A stretch of 59,596 nucleotides of DNA from an uncultured Nostoc sp. (GCF_937863485.1 NZ_CALMFY010000133.1:1-59596); one strand, 5' to 3'; positions 11,011-20,684 are shown, numbered from the stretch's first letter. The notes: generated by a model from the letters alone, not told the origin. Program-made: numbers and translations.

Positions 11011-11208
11011 ACCAGTCCTAAATTGGCAGCAGCTTTTAGTGACAAGACTGATGAAGTAGCATTAACTAAGCCGTCTGCTCAAAGTGTTGCCTGAATTTGA
11101 GCAATGTCAGAAAGTCCTCCAGAAATTCCAATAATAGAAAATGTGAAGCCGCCAGAGGTTAAACTGACGGCTTTAACATTATCATGAGACAGAAATGCTA
11201 ATCAGGCG

Positions 11209-11622
11209 ATGACAATCTATGACGGTCTTGGTAAACAGCAACTTATCCTCGACATTCTTACCAACGATCCCAACTGGTTTGATTGGTCAGCCCATCAACT
11301 GACAACCTATGTTCGTCAAGACCAACTTGCGATCAATCCCATCATCTACGCTGAGATTGCCATCGGCTTTCTCAGAGAACAGGAACTCATCACTGCATTG
11401 CCAGAAGATATATTTCAACGTCTCCCTTTACCTTGGGATGCGGCATTCCTAGCAGGTCAAAGTTTTCTTAACTACCGTCGTCGTGGTGGCGCAAGAACCT
11501 CCCCATTGCCTGATTTCTACATTGGTGCCCATGCTAGCACTGCTAATTTGCCTCTCATTACCCGCGATGTCAATCGCTATCGCACCTACTTTCCCAACGT
11601 TAGCCTCGTTTCACCTGAATAG
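11209..11622 (+). pseudogene. VapC-type PIN-domain toxin with broken N-terminus
   Basis: The C-terminal three quarters are a clear PIN domain: LILDILTNDPNWFDW, IIYAEIAIGFL, RRRGGARTSPLPDFYIGAHA and LPLITRDVNRYRTYFP, with the later acidic residues present. The N-terminus is wrong in this frame (MTIYDGLGKQQ). A second start at ATG 11219 reads MTVLVNSN in the next frame, as PIN toxins begin (usually with Asp, VDSN). A lost base near 11242 plus an Asp-to-Asn change would explain both. The first catalytic Asp is therefore missing, and the ribonuclease is probably dead. No antitoxin gene is visible upstream. Confidence 0.7.
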
Positions 11623-11691
11623 CCATTAAATTGAACGAGCAAACGCATTAGTACAACAAGGTAAAAGTAAATTCGATAATCAAATACGCTA

Positions 11692-14600
11692 TCACCTACC
11701 AGAACATAAGGCGCGATCGCTGTTCATCACTTTCTGGTTAGTCTGCAAATAATCATGCAGCAAATTGCAACCTTGCGCCAGTAATTTTTCCAGTCCGATA
11801 TCTGCCAAATTCTGGAAAATCACTGTGCCATTACCACTACCCGCAGCGAGAGTCTTACCGTCAGGGCTGAAACTGACGCTGGTTAATTCTTGCTTATCAC
11901 CTTTCAAAGCAATCAACAACGTCCCTTCGCGGTTCCAAATTCTCACTTTGTCATCACTGCTAGCTGCTAAAGTCTTACCATCAGGGCTAAAACTCACACT
12001 AATGAAACTATCGCCATCCCCGGTGAGATTATTTAGCAGGTTCCCATCCCGGCTCCAAAGTTTCACCGTGCTATCAATACTAACTGAAGCGATCGCCTGA
12101 CCATCAGGTGACCAAGCAACCCCATTTACCCGGCGGCTATGACCAGTTAAGGTGTATAGTAATTTACCATCTATACTCCAAATTTTCACTGTTTTATCAT
12201 CACTGGCTGAGGCTAATAACTTGCCATCGGGACTAAAACTTACCCAATTCACCGCATCTTGATGTCCCTGCAAGGTGTTGAGCAGTTTACCGTTGCGACT
12301 CCAAAGCTTTACTGTTTTATCTTTACTAGCCGAGGCAATCACCTGACCATTAGGTGACCAAGCTACACTCAAGATGGTATTATTATGACCCTGTAAGGTG
12401 TTGAGCAGTTGACCGTCAAGACTCCAAAGCTTCACTGTTTTATCTTTACTAGCCGAAGCGATCGCCTGGCCATCGGGGCTGAAACTGACTCCCCAAACTT
12501 CACCCTCATGCCCCGTGAATGTACGGATTATTTTCCCGTCTCGACTGAAAAGTTTTATAGTTTTGTCTCGACTCGCTGCTGCTAAGGTGCGACTATCAGG
12601 GCTAAAACTGATGCTAGTTACCCAGTCATCATTATCAGCTTTGGGCTTTCGCAGTAACACATCGTCCCAATGCCAGAGTTTAATAGTTTTGTCCCGACTT
12701 GCAGAAGCCAGGGTGCGACCGTCTGGACTGAAACTGACACTGTTAACCCAATTATTATGCCCCTTCAGCGTTCCCAGCAGCACACCTTCAGAACTCCAAA
12801 GTTTGATTGTCTCGTCGGTACTTGCGGAAGCGATCGTGTTACCATCGCGGCTAAAGCTGACACTGGTAACTCCAGCACTATGCCCTGATAAGGTTCGCAG
12901 TAACTTACCCTCCAGATTCCACAGTTTGATTGTCTGATCTAAACTAGCAGAAGCGATCGCTTTCCCATCGGGTGACCAAGCTACACTTTTGACTGCATCA
13001 TCATGTCCCTGCAAGGTTTTAAGCAGCTTACCAGCGCGACTCCACAATTTTACCGTCTTGTCAGCACTCGCGGAAGCAATGATCTGTCCATCAGGTGACC
13101 AAGCGATACTCAAGACCGCACCATCATGTCCCTGCAAGGTTTTAAGCAGCTTGTTATCCCGACTCCACAGTTTCACTGTCTTGTCGCTACTCGCCGAGGC
13201 AATAATCTGACCATCGGGGCTGAAACTGACACTATTCACCACACCCTGATGCCCGAATAAGGTAGCAAGCAGTTGACCCTCTCGACTCCACAGTTTCACC
13301 GTCTTGTCTTGACTGGCGGAAGCAACGATTTGACCATCGGGGCTGAAACTGACGCTATTAACTACATCTTCATGCCCCGACAAGGTTTTGACCAAGCTAC
13401 CATCAGGACGCCAGAGTTTGATTGTAGTATCGGCACTGGCTGAGGCAATTAAAGAGCGATCGGGGCTAAATGTAGCACTATTTACCCCAGATATATGCCC
13501 CTCCAAGCGGTTATATTCTCTTAACCCAGAAACTGCTTGATAGAGTGTCGTCTGTACTTCCTCTCTTGTATAGGAATCTACCCAGACTGTTTGTTGTAAT
13601 TTTCTCCCCGCCTTTAAACCTTCCTTTAAAGCATCAATACCTTTTTGGGAGGCAAAGAGGGCATCACTTGATGCACTGAGGGTTTTAATTTCGCTATCTA
13701 TTGCTGTGACTATAGAAACACTTAATCCCAATATGGCAAGAACACAAGCAGTTAGTGCGATTTTCAACGAACGATTTAATTGAGCTTCACTGAGCCTTTG
13801 TTTCTTTTGACTTTCTGCTAGTTGAGAAGTTAATTCTTTTTCTTTGAGTTCAGCTCGCAACTGCTCAATTTCTAACTGACTCAATTCTTCCCGCTTGTGT
13901 AACTCCCGCAATTCTGTTAATAAGTCCAAACCCGGTTGGGGATGAGTATCTACTAATTTGGTTCGCTGCTTATTTTGGCTAAGTTCGCTTTTAAGTCGCT
14001 CAATCTCAGCTTGACTCTGTTCTACTTTATAGCGCAACTGGTTAAGTTGTACCTGTAAACTCGATTCCTGTTGTTGTAGGTAGCGAATCAAGTCTACTAA
14101 ATAATCGTGAATCAGTTGATAACGTTCTGGTACATCAGGGAATAATACCACTAACCCGGAGCTAACTAAAATGTCTAATACTAACTCTAATTTGCCAGCA
14201 TCTTCTACCTCTGCTAGCTGTGCCGCTAACTCAGCACGAGTTTTAAAAGGTCGGTTGTTACTTTCATCTGTTAATAAATATAAGACGAGTAAGGCGGCTC
14301 GTTCATTTTCTGGGCCGCAGTCTTTAATCAGTTCCTTAATATATCGCTCAATAAGTTTGTTGGGTCTATATGGCTGATATTCTTCTAATGTAGTAATCCG
14401 CTCATCTTGGATTTGTGCTCCGACAACTTGCAATTCAATCGGGCGAACTTCACCAAATTCTGTTGACAAATCTTCGATTAAGGCATCAATTAAAGCCGGC
14501 TCTAAATTAAATTGCGATCGCTCTGTCAATTTTTGGATAATCGCTTTCGCATATTCTGGTGAAAAATTGTTTAACTGGTAGCGAATATGCTTGTCGAGAA

Positions 14601-16944
14601 TATTATTATTAATCGCTTCCAATGCCGAAAGATGTTTAAAGTCTAATAACCGATGTAAATAATCTTCTCGTAAGGAAAGGATAACTTTGACAAAGGGTAT
14701 ATTCAGGCAGTCACTAATAAATTTATCAAATTCTTGCTTTTGATTGCGATCGCTATAACCAAAGAAAAATTCTTCAAACTGGTCAAAAATTAAAACTGTG
14801 ATCAGATGGTTATCAGCATTTTCTTGGAGTTGTTGTAAAATTCTCACGATGGTGATCGGTGTGCCAGAGTAGGGCAAAGCTTCCGGTTCAATGGCTACTT
14901 CTAGCTTAATATCAGCGTAGATGGCAAGGGATGCATCACTAGACATTGCCTCACTTAAAGATTTTCCTAGTTCCCGCGCCCAATCGGTGTAAACTTGCAG
15001 TACCACTGGCACGGCTATTTGATCGCCAATGGCTCGATTTTGCAGTGCTGGAACTAAGCCCGCAGTTACAATAGAACTCTTACCCACCCCTGATTGACCG
15101 TGAATCACCGTCAATTTTTTATCGGCGCGGCTAATTCTGCCAATTAAGTTATTAATATCACGCTCCCGACCAGAAGCAGCAATTTCTAAAGCAACGCTGC
15201 TACTCCCAGTAGATGACATCAATGCTGGATTTGTCGCCTGTCTTTGCGGTTGCAAGCGCCCTGCACCGATAAAAGCCCGAAAACCATACTGCTGCTCAAT
15301 AGAACGCCGTTTTTGTCGAATGTAATAGGCTTCCAGATAGCGACCTTCTTCAAAGTAAAGCGATCGCAGTCTCCGCAATAGGCGAATATAACGATGGGCA
15401 TCGTATTGATGGGCACTGCTTTCTAAGGCTCTTGGCAGTTCTTTTGTCGCCTTGTCCAGGTATTCACGAGCTACTTCTAGCTCACCTAAATTTCGCTGTG
15501 CTTTCGCTAAAACTAAATAGTAAATTTGCCCCAATAATAATGGAAATAAGCAGTTATAAGGGTCATTATGCTTTTGCGCCTCAGCTAATTTCAGCAGTGA
15601 TACGTGTGCTAATATACTCGCCTGTACCCAGCGCGATTGCTGCACAGCCACTTGCGCCAGAAAACCGTAGTCACAAGCTAATTGGATTTGACTACCATAA
15701 GTTTGATGCAACTCCAGGGACTTTTGAGCAACCGTCTGCAATTCTTCCCACTCTTGCAGATATTGCAAAACCTCTGCAAGTTTACCAATAAATCCAGCAA
15801 CTATGTCTGAACGCCCAGCCACCTGCAAGACATTGAAGCACTGCTGAAAATAAGATTTAGCTGTGTACCAATGGCGGCGGTTTTCTATTTGATTTTGCTC
15901 TGCGAAACGGCAATAACACAGCCCAATATAAAACAGCAAGACTCCCTGTCGCAGAAGTAGGGGAGATGGGGGAGATGGAGGATATGGCGAAGAAAATACT
16001 TCTTCATCCCCCCTTGCTCCCCCTGTTCCCTCATCCCCTCTCTCCACCAACTTTTGCCAAACTTGCAAACTTTGCTGAAAATGCTTTAAAGCTGTATTGA
16101 TGCGATCGCTAATATAATTATCTAGACCAAAAACAAATTCTAAACTAGCGTGTAATTCTGGCTCTAAGGTAATACCCCGATTGTGCAACTCTCTAATAGC
16201 AAACTGGAGTTCATAGCTATGTTCCCAGACTTGCTCCACAGTGGAATAATGCTTTGCAACTTCAGGAGGTTGATGTTGTGCAGCATTCTGACTTTTCACA
16301 GGATCTGGAAAACCTTTCTCCTGCTTTTTGAGAGGCTTTGAATTCTCCCCCAATCCTCCAAGGTTTGGCGTTAGCTTTTCCACATCACCTGAATTGTCAG
16401 GTGCTGCATTTGGTAACACCGTGGCAAACAAAGAGTCAGTTTCCTGTTGCAAAAATTGCAGCAATGACTCAGTTCTCATTCCAAACTGAATTGGTGTAGC
16501 CGCCCAACTAGCGAAATCTGGTGCTAAACGCACCACCTTTTGCAATACTTCCTCATTCACCCACAAAATCATCGGAAATGGGTGGCGTTTGCGAAATTCA
16601 TCACGAATATGATTGATAGACCTAAGTAGATCGTCGAGTCCATCTACTGACTCTAAACCCAATATCATCAATGCTGATGGCGGATTATCTTCGGTTAGTA
16701 GTTGTAAATGAATACTTGTGTAAAGGCTTCTAGCATTATGCGGCAGAACTACCTTTTGAATTTGGTGTACTCCTGAAGAGAGTTCTTCGAGTCGTTGCAG
16801 CATTTGCTCTTGCAAAACTCGATAGTTGCAGCACACCAAAACCAGAGAGAATTGACCCTTAGAAAGGTCAATTGCTCTTTTCAAACTTCGTAAAGCCCGC
16901 TCGTTAGCTGCTCTTATATCTGCTTGTGGGTGTCGTTCAACCAT
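11692..16944 (-). CDS. STAND-type NTPase with TPR, membrane helix and 14 WD40 repeats
   Basis: A 1750-residue signalling ATPase. Residues 1-190 look like a degenerate P-loop domain (FSLVLVCCNYRVLQEQML, MILWVNEEVL). A low-complexity insert at about 300-330 interrupts the start of a TPR region (to about 560). The STAND NTPase domain follows, with Walker A HGQSGVGKSS near 615 and Walker B LIFDQFEEFFF near 718. A long coiled coil (about 960-1060) leads to one membrane helix (IALTACVLAILGLSVSIV, about 1061-1085). Fourteen WD40 repeats (about 1145-1715), enough for two propellers, and a tail ending SDRALC complete it. STAND proteins act as ligand-triggered switches. It overlaps its upstream partner ATPase by 31 bases. 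Ligand and output are unknown. Confidence 0.9.
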   Translation of the reverse strand: MVERHPQADIRAANERALRSLKRAIDLSKGQFSLVLVCCNYRVLQEQMLQRLEELSSGVHQIQKVVLPHNARSLYTSIHLQLLTEDNPPSALMILGLESVDGLDDLLRSINHIRDEFRKRHPFPMILWVNEEVLQKVVRLAPDFASWAATPIQFGMRTESLLQFLQQETDSLFATVLPNAAPDNSGDVEKLTPNLGGLGENSKPLKKQEKGFPDPVKSQNAAQHQPPEVAKHYSTVEQVWEHSYELQFAIRELHNRGITLEPELHASLEFVFGLDNYISDRINTALKHFQQSLQVWQKLVERGDEGTGGARGDEEVFSSPYPPSPPSPLLLRQGVLLFYIGLCYCRFAEQNQIENRRHWYTAKSYFQQCFNVLQVAGRSDIVAGFIGKLAEVLQYLQEWEELQTVAQKSLELHQTYGSQIQLACDYGFLAQVAVQQSRWVQASILAHVSLLKLAEAQKHNDPYNCLFPLLLGQIYYLVLAKAQRNLGELEVAREYLDKATKELPRALESSAHQYDAHRYIRLLRRLRSLYFEEGRYLEAYYIRQKRRSIEQQYGFRAFIGAGRLQPQRQATNPALMSSTGSSSVALEIAASGRERDINNLIGRISRADKKLTVIHGQSGVGKSSIVTAGLVPALQNRAIGDQIAVPVVLQVYTDWARELGKSLSEAMSSDASLAIYADIKLEVAIEPEALPYSGTPITIVRILQQLQENADNHLITVLIFDQFEEFFFGYSDRNQKQEFDKFISDCLNIPFVKVILSLREDYLHRLLDFKHLSALEAINNNILDKHIRYQLNNFSPEYAKAIIQKLTERSQFNLEPALIDALIEDLSTEFGEVRPIELQVVGAQIQDERITTLEEYQPYRPNKLIERYIKELIKDCGPENERAALLVLYLLTDESNNRPFKTRAELAAQLAEVEDAGKLELVLDILVSSGLVVLFPDVPERYQLIHDYLVDLIRYLQQQESSLQVQLNQLRYKVEQSQAEIERLKSELSQNKQRTKLVDTHPQPGLDLLTELRELHKREELSQLEIEQLRAELKEKELTSQLAESQKKQRLSEAQLNRSLKIALTACVLAILGLSVSIVTAIDSEIKTLSASSDALFASQKGIDALKEGLKAGRKLQQTVWVDSYTREEVQTTLYQAVSGLREYNRLEGHISGVNSATFSPDRSLIASASADTTIKLWRPDGSLVKTLSGHEDVVNSVSFSPDGQIVASASQDKTVKLWSREGQLLATLFGHQGVVNSVSFSPDGQIIASASSDKTVKLWSRDNKLLKTLQGHDGAVLSIAWSPDGQIIASASADKTVKLWSRAGKLLKTLQGHDDAVKSVAWSPDGKAIASASLDQTIKLWNLEGKLLRTLSGHSAGVTSVSFSRDGNTIASASTDETIKLWSSEGVLLGTLKGHNNWVNSVSFSPDGRTLASASRDKTIKLWHWDDVLLRKPKADNDDWVTSISFSPDSRTLAAASRDKTIKLFSRDGKIIRTFTGHEGEVWGVSFSPDGQAIASASKDKTVKLWSLDGQLLNTLQGHNNTILSVAWSPNGQVIASASKDKTVKLWSRNGKLLNTLQGHQDAVNWVSFSPDGKLLASASDDKTVKIWSIDGKLLYTLTGHSRRVNGVAWSPDGQAIASVSIDSTVKLWSRDGNLLNNLTGDGDSFISVSFSPDGKTLAASSDDKVRIWNREGTLLIALKGDKQELTSVSFSPDGKTLAAGSGNGTVIFQNLADIGLEKLLAQGCNLLHDYLQTNQKVMNSDRALCSGR
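15954..16047. repeat. Purine/pyrimidine palindromic repeat inside the STAND gene
   Basis: A purine-rich arm (GTAGGGGAGATGGGGGAGAT) is followed by a pyrimidine-rich arm (TGCTCCCCCTGTTCCCTCAT). In the minus-strand protein it codes for an acidic stretch followed by PYPPSPPSPLLL. The same design is in rsgA at 31544-31622. The reading frame stays open. Confidence 0.7.
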
Positions 16945-18251
16945 GATTTAAATTTTTCCGTCTCTGCTAAAACTGGGTTGACGGCAAACCAAGCTCCCTG
17001 ATGATCGCGGTATTCAAATACAAATAAACTTCGCAAGAGAATGTGGTATTCTATATCACCTCTAACTCTCTGCTGTTGCACTACCTGAAAGATTAGTTCC
17101 CATTCATGGGGGTCGATGGCATTAGCTCGGTAATCGCGCTGTCTTTGAATCACCAATTCGACACACTCCCGATCAAAGGGTGGATCTTGTTCTCGCAGAC
17201 AGTCAAACAATAACCCTAGCAAGTCGCGCACATGACCACCACTAATCAGGCACAACCGATCTAGGGTTTCCAGATTATCAAACACCTCTGTAATTAAGCT
17301 TAACCGATCGCTAGCCAAAATGTCTGGAAAAGCTCTAGCTAGAACCATTTGCCGCAACATCGTTAGCCCTTGAAGGAAAATCTCCCCAGAGCGCAGACGT
17401 ACAGGGATCATCGGTAACACTTTTGGTGCGACTCCACCTCCCAAACGATGCTGAAGTTCGGCGCTATCGTTAGAGAAAGTCAGTGCTAAGGGAATAGTGT
17501 AGACTACATGACAATTCAGTTTGCGTAACTGTTCACCGCGCTGAATAAATAAGTATTCTGGTAGCGATCGCCCCGATGGTAAAGGTCGAATTGCAACTCG
17601 ATCTAGGTTATCAACAATGACCACCAGTCCTTTTTTACCCCTGGCTTTCAGTTCCTTGTTGGCACGTTCTAGTAATTCTTGATTAATTGACTGTAAAATA
17701 TTTGCTGTTCTCGGTTCGAGATAATCCCTTAACCGCCGCCGCAATTGGGGGCTTTCTTTAGTTTTAGCTGTAATTTTGGCAATTCCCACAGACAACTCTG
17801 CTTCTACCCCAACGTCAATTGGCGTCTGCAAGAAATCGACAAGTTCACCAAACAACTTGGTAAAGTAGGTAGGTTTGAGCCTAATTTTCATTGCTTCTAG
17901 GCTTTCACTCACTTGGCCGGCGATTGCCAAGAGAATATCAGTCACATCCACATCTGCCATTTCTAAGACATGGGTAGACTCAAAGTAAACTACATGAAAT
18001 TGCTGCACTTCTAATTCAGCTTTGAGCCGCAACAACTCCGTTGATTTTCCACAGCCGAGATGTCCTGTAAATAGTTGACAAGTTGGTACATCCGGCGATA
18101 TTCGAGCGATCGTGCGCTGCAAAGCCTCAATGATTTTACCACCCCGCACCGCAGCAAAATCGATATAGTACCTGCGATCGCTGGCATTTCCTATGATTAG
18201 AGGTCTGCTCGGATTGCAAGCCTGATAAAATCTTTCCAAATCTAAGAGCAT
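16914..18251 (-). CDS. P-loop ATPase partner of the STAND protein
   Basis: A 445-residue AAA/KAP-like ATPase. Residues 1-60 (MLLDLERFYQACNPSRPLII, YYIDFAAVRGGKIIEALQRT) lead to Walker A LFTGHLGCGKSTELL near residue 64; Walker B is GLVVIVDNLDRV near 210. A helical C-terminal half contains a winged-helix-like region (LCLISGGHVRDLLGLLFDCL). No membrane helix or signal peptide is seen. It is the first gene of a two-gene unit: its last 31 bases overlap the start of the 1750-residue STAND gene, so translation is probably coupled. It may prime or reset the STAND switch; this is inference from gene order only. Confidence 0.87.
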   Translation of the reverse strand: MLLDLERFYQACNPSRPLIIGNASDRRYYIDFAAVRGGKIIEALQRTIARISPDVPTCQLFTGHLGCGKSTELLRLKAELEVQQFHVVYFESTHVLEMADVDVTDILLAIAGQVSESLEAMKIRLKPTYFTKLFGELVDFLQTPIDVGVEAELSVGIAKITAKTKESPQLRRRLRDYLEPRTANILQSINQELLERANKELKARGKKGLVVIVDNLDRVAIRPLPSGRSLPEYLFIQRGEQLRKLNCHVVYTIPLALTFSNDSAELQHRLGGGVAPKVLPMIPVRLRSGEIFLQGLTMLRQMVLARAFPDILASDRLSLITEVFDNLETLDRLCLISGGHVRDLLGLLFDCLREQDPPFDRECVELVIQRQRDYRANAIDPHEWELIFQVVQQQRVRGDIEYHILLRSLFVFEYRDHQGAWFAVNPVLAETEKFKSWLNDTHKQI

Positions 18252-18987
18252 AACTAATCGAGTTCACTTAGGAATGGGGATGACAAAATCTGCTGAATAA
18301 TAAATATATTGGTTGTAGGGAATTTATCCCTTAATTTAAGTACATCTCACTCAAACTACTAACTAAACTAGCAGCATTCTGGTTAATTGTTCATATACAG
18401 CAACAGTCAGGAATAAAACAGTCTTTTTATATGGCTTTGAGAGTTAGTACACTGTGGCGTCAGTTTGCCTATGTTTAACAACGGGATTTTGCCCGTTGCT
18501 TGGTTAATCAGATGGTAGCTAAATTTTTGCCAAGCTGTACCAGTTTGTCTACTACACCAATCTGAAATCTGCTGTATATATAGGTTGGATGTAACACATG
18601 GCAATGCTGATATTTGATTTTAAGTAAGCAGAAATACTACTATAAGTATAACTAGCTAATATTGCCAATATTTAATAAGGTACTCTTATGAATATTAAAA
18701 ATATCCAACACAAAAAAAGGTACTGTTGAGTACAATTTTGAAGTTTTTTTGAACATAGAGTTCTATTACAGCAATTTTCAGGTAATTAAACTGTACTATG
18801 GTAGCTCTTTGACTCAATTTTATATCTCGTTCCTAAATCAACATAATGTTGGTGACGAAAGTCATGATTTTGTTGATGAAAATCACGATTTTGTTGATGA
18901 AAATCACGATTTTGTTCACGACAGCTTCTGCATTTAGGGTGACCATCCCTGAAGTAGTGAGAATCGGTGAACTGAAAAGAAAATAAT
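18252..18987. other. Long intergenic region with hairpin and repeats
   Basis: 736 bases upstream of the ATPase/STAND unit, so it holds that promoter. CAACGGGATTTTGCCCGTTG near 18478-18498 is a strong palindrome. A 63-base tandem repeat lies at 18853-18915. Open frames here (for example 18407-18604 minus) look random. Confidence 0.5.
18853..18915 (+). repeat. Three tandem 21-base repeats
   Basis: The unit begins GATGAAAATCACGATTTTGT; copies 2 and 3 are identical and copy 1 differs at three positions. Since 21 is a multiple of three, a short open frame from TTG 18749 to 18937 would carry the repeated peptide DENHDFV. No other coding sign supports that frame. Confidence 0.85.
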
Positions 18988-19845
18988 CTACAACCCCATT
19001 GAGTATAAAATTATCTTGTCATGCAGCCTGTCAGGCAAAATATGCTTCAGCACAGATCCGATTTTGGCATCTTGTCCAACGAGATAGCGTGTCTTGGGTT
19101 GTTTTGCAGTCAGCGCCTGGACAACAACCTGAGCGACAATATCCGCAGAAATTCCCCCAGATGCGATAATCTGCATTTTCTTGCGGACAATATTCATCGC
19201 CTTACCGTAAAGATTTTGTGCCGATTGTGGTAGACCCTGCTGTGCTATTTCAGATTGACTTAGAGACTTTTCCCAGATTGGGGTAGCGATCGCACCAGGT
19301 TCAATAATTGAAACCGAGATTCCCCAAGGACGTAACTCCATCCGCATGACATCAGTGAGTGCAACGAGCGCAAATTTGGAAGCATTGTAAGCTCCCAGGA
19401 ACGGCGTCGGACTTCTACCAGCAATGGAACCCATATTGACAATTCGACCCCGACTTTGGCGTAAGAGAGGAAGAAATGCTTGTGTTACTGCTAATTGTCC
19501 GCTGACATTAACCTGCATCTGGTGTTGAAATTCTGCGATCGGTAATAATTCTAAGGGGCCAGGGACAGCAATTCCGGCATTATTCACTAAACCTAAAATT
19601 CCCGCACCACCGACTGCATTTGTTACTTGATCAACCGCAGATGCGATCGATTCAGCGTCAGTAACATCTAAAAAAATTGGAATGAGCCTTTGTGACCCTT
19701 TTTGTTTAAGTGTTTGAGCATCAATATCTTGACGCACGCCAGCAAAAACAGAGAAGCCCAACAGGTCTAAAAGCAAAGCACACGCCTGACCAATTCCTGT
19801 CGATGCTCCTGTAACCACTACTGTCCCTTGATTTTCTACAACCAT
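18988..19845 (-). CDS. Short-chain dehydrogenase/reductase
   Basis: A classical SDR of 285 residues. The cofactor site is TGASTGIG at residues 12-19, NNAGIAVPG lies near 88, and the catalytic Ser-Tyr-Lys set is seen in NMGSIAGRS and YNASKFALV. A C-terminal extension with basic residues (KHILPDRLHDKII) is typical of the subgroup acting on lipophilic substrates such as retinol- or steroid-like compounds. The substrate cannot be assigned. It starts at ATG (MVVENQGTVVVTG) and stands alone, with repeat-rich DNA on both sides. Confidence 0.9.
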   Translation of the reverse strand: MVVENQGTVVVTGASTGIGQACALLLDLLGFSVFAGVRQDIDAQTLKQKGSQRLIPIFLDVTDAESIASAVDQVTNAVGGAGILGLVNNAGIAVPGPLELLPIAEFQHQMQVNVSGQLAVTQAFLPLLRQSRGRIVNMGSIAGRSPTPFLGAYNASKFALVALTDVMRMELRPWGISVSIIEPGAIATPIWEKSLSQSEIAQQGLPQSAQNLYGKAMNIVRKKMQIIASGGISADIVAQVVVQALTAKQPKTRYLVGQDAKIGSVLKHILPDRLHDKIILYSMGL

Positions 19846-19871
19846 TAATTTTCTGTTTTGATGATGGGACT

Positions 19872-19950
19872 GCCGTAATTACAAATTACGAATTACGAGT
19901 TACGTAGCTTGCTTCTCACCGGAGGTGAGTATTACGAATTACGACTTAGT
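19872..19950. repeat. Short tandemly repeated heptamer-type repeats
   Basis: Repeats of ATTACGA occur upstream of the SDR gene (AATTACGAATTACGAGTTACG, in part, and again near 19931). Such heptameric arrays are characteristic of heterocystous cyanobacteria. Non-coding. Confidence 0.65.
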
Positions 19951-19951
19951 A

Positions 19952-20182
19952 TCAATCTTTGCAAGTACCAGCCCGAAGGCAATCTTCGGTTTGGTCATCT
20001 CTAGCTGATATTTGCCACGGCAATATGCGTGACTGAGCATTTGTACTGTAAGCAATTAGAGCAGGTATTATGGGAAACTGGTCTTTGACAATTGGCAAGT
20101 CACTGCTACTAGTATTGCCTAGCTCAACATTGTATAAATAAACAGGCAATGCCATTAGGGCAATGCAAATTGTCCGCTTCAT
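19952..20182 (-). CDS. Small exported protein of unknown function
   Basis: A 76-residue open frame from ATG at 20182 (MKRTICIALMALPVYLYNVE), preceded by GAGG at good distance. The N-terminus looks like a signal peptide or anchor. The rest is short, with two cysteines near the end (DCLRAGTCKD) that could form a disulfide. The frame can be extended six bases to a TTG, which is less likely. I do not recognise a family. Its signal-like start and Shine-Dalgarno sequence favour a real gene. Confidence 0.45.
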   Translation of the reverse strand: MKRTICIALMALPVYLYNVELGNTSSSDLPIVKDQFPIIPALIAYSTNAQSRILPWQISARDDQTEDCLRAGTCKD

Positions 20183-20684
20183 ACCCAACCTCAGCTAAAA
20201 ATTTCCGATTGCGCTATGTATGTATAGATGCCACCTTGATGAACCGGATTTTTAAAACTGAGTATTATATTATGTTGATGTTGTGTGAATTTACCCAGCG
20301 CTACTAGTTGCAGAGACGTGATTTATAAATTATCGGTTCCACCCTTTTTTTAGGTTAGGCATTGCCTACAAGATGGCTTCCTACTAACTTATGCAGATGC
20401 AACCCCAAAAAACAGGACAAAAAACCTATAGCACCCAAAAACATATCTTGGTAGCTGCATTCCCCAGATAAAATAATGAAGAGGGCTGAGTTAAAAGACC
20501 GTTCACAAAGGACAGGACATATATCAAGTGCATTAGTACTAATTATAAGTTAGTTCCGAGTTCCAAGTGCTAAGTGAAAAATCTTGCTGATTACTCAGCA
20601 CGGGCTAAACGCCCCTCTACCGCTAACAGCACGGGCTAAACGCCCAACAGCACTCAGTTACAAATGTTGCCTACTAGCTAACCC
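20183..20684. other. Divergent intergenic region before tatC
   Basis: About 500 bases between the small exported protein and tatC. It contains the two copies of CAGCACGGGCTAAACGCCC and otherwise no open frame of note. Promoters for both neighbours must lie here. Confidence 0.5.
20596..20645. repeat. Two direct copies of a 19-base repeat
   Basis: CAGCACGGGCTAAACGCCC occurs at 20596-20614 and 20627-20645. A third exact copy, inverted, is at 23844-23862 between petC and petA. Confidence 0.85.

Noticed and set aside
11079..11101. A short minus-strand frame (11079-11189 region) reading LTSGGFTFSIIGISGG
   Set aside because: It looks protein-like, but the plus strand also carries a plausible tiny frame from ATG near 11105. 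With about 40 codons neither can be supported.
11765..13210. Several plus-strand open frames across the WD40 region
   Set aside because: They are antisense to a gene with 14 obvious WD40 repeats. The repeated frames (for example LASRLHSFTVLS-type peptides) mirror the repeat unit, not a protein family.
18407..18604. A 65-codon minus-strand frame
   Set aside because: It spans a palindrome (CAACGGG...CCCGTTG), has mixed composition and no ribosome binding site.
18853..18915. CRISPR array
   Set aside because: The repeats are directly adjacent, with no spacers, and no cas gene is present.
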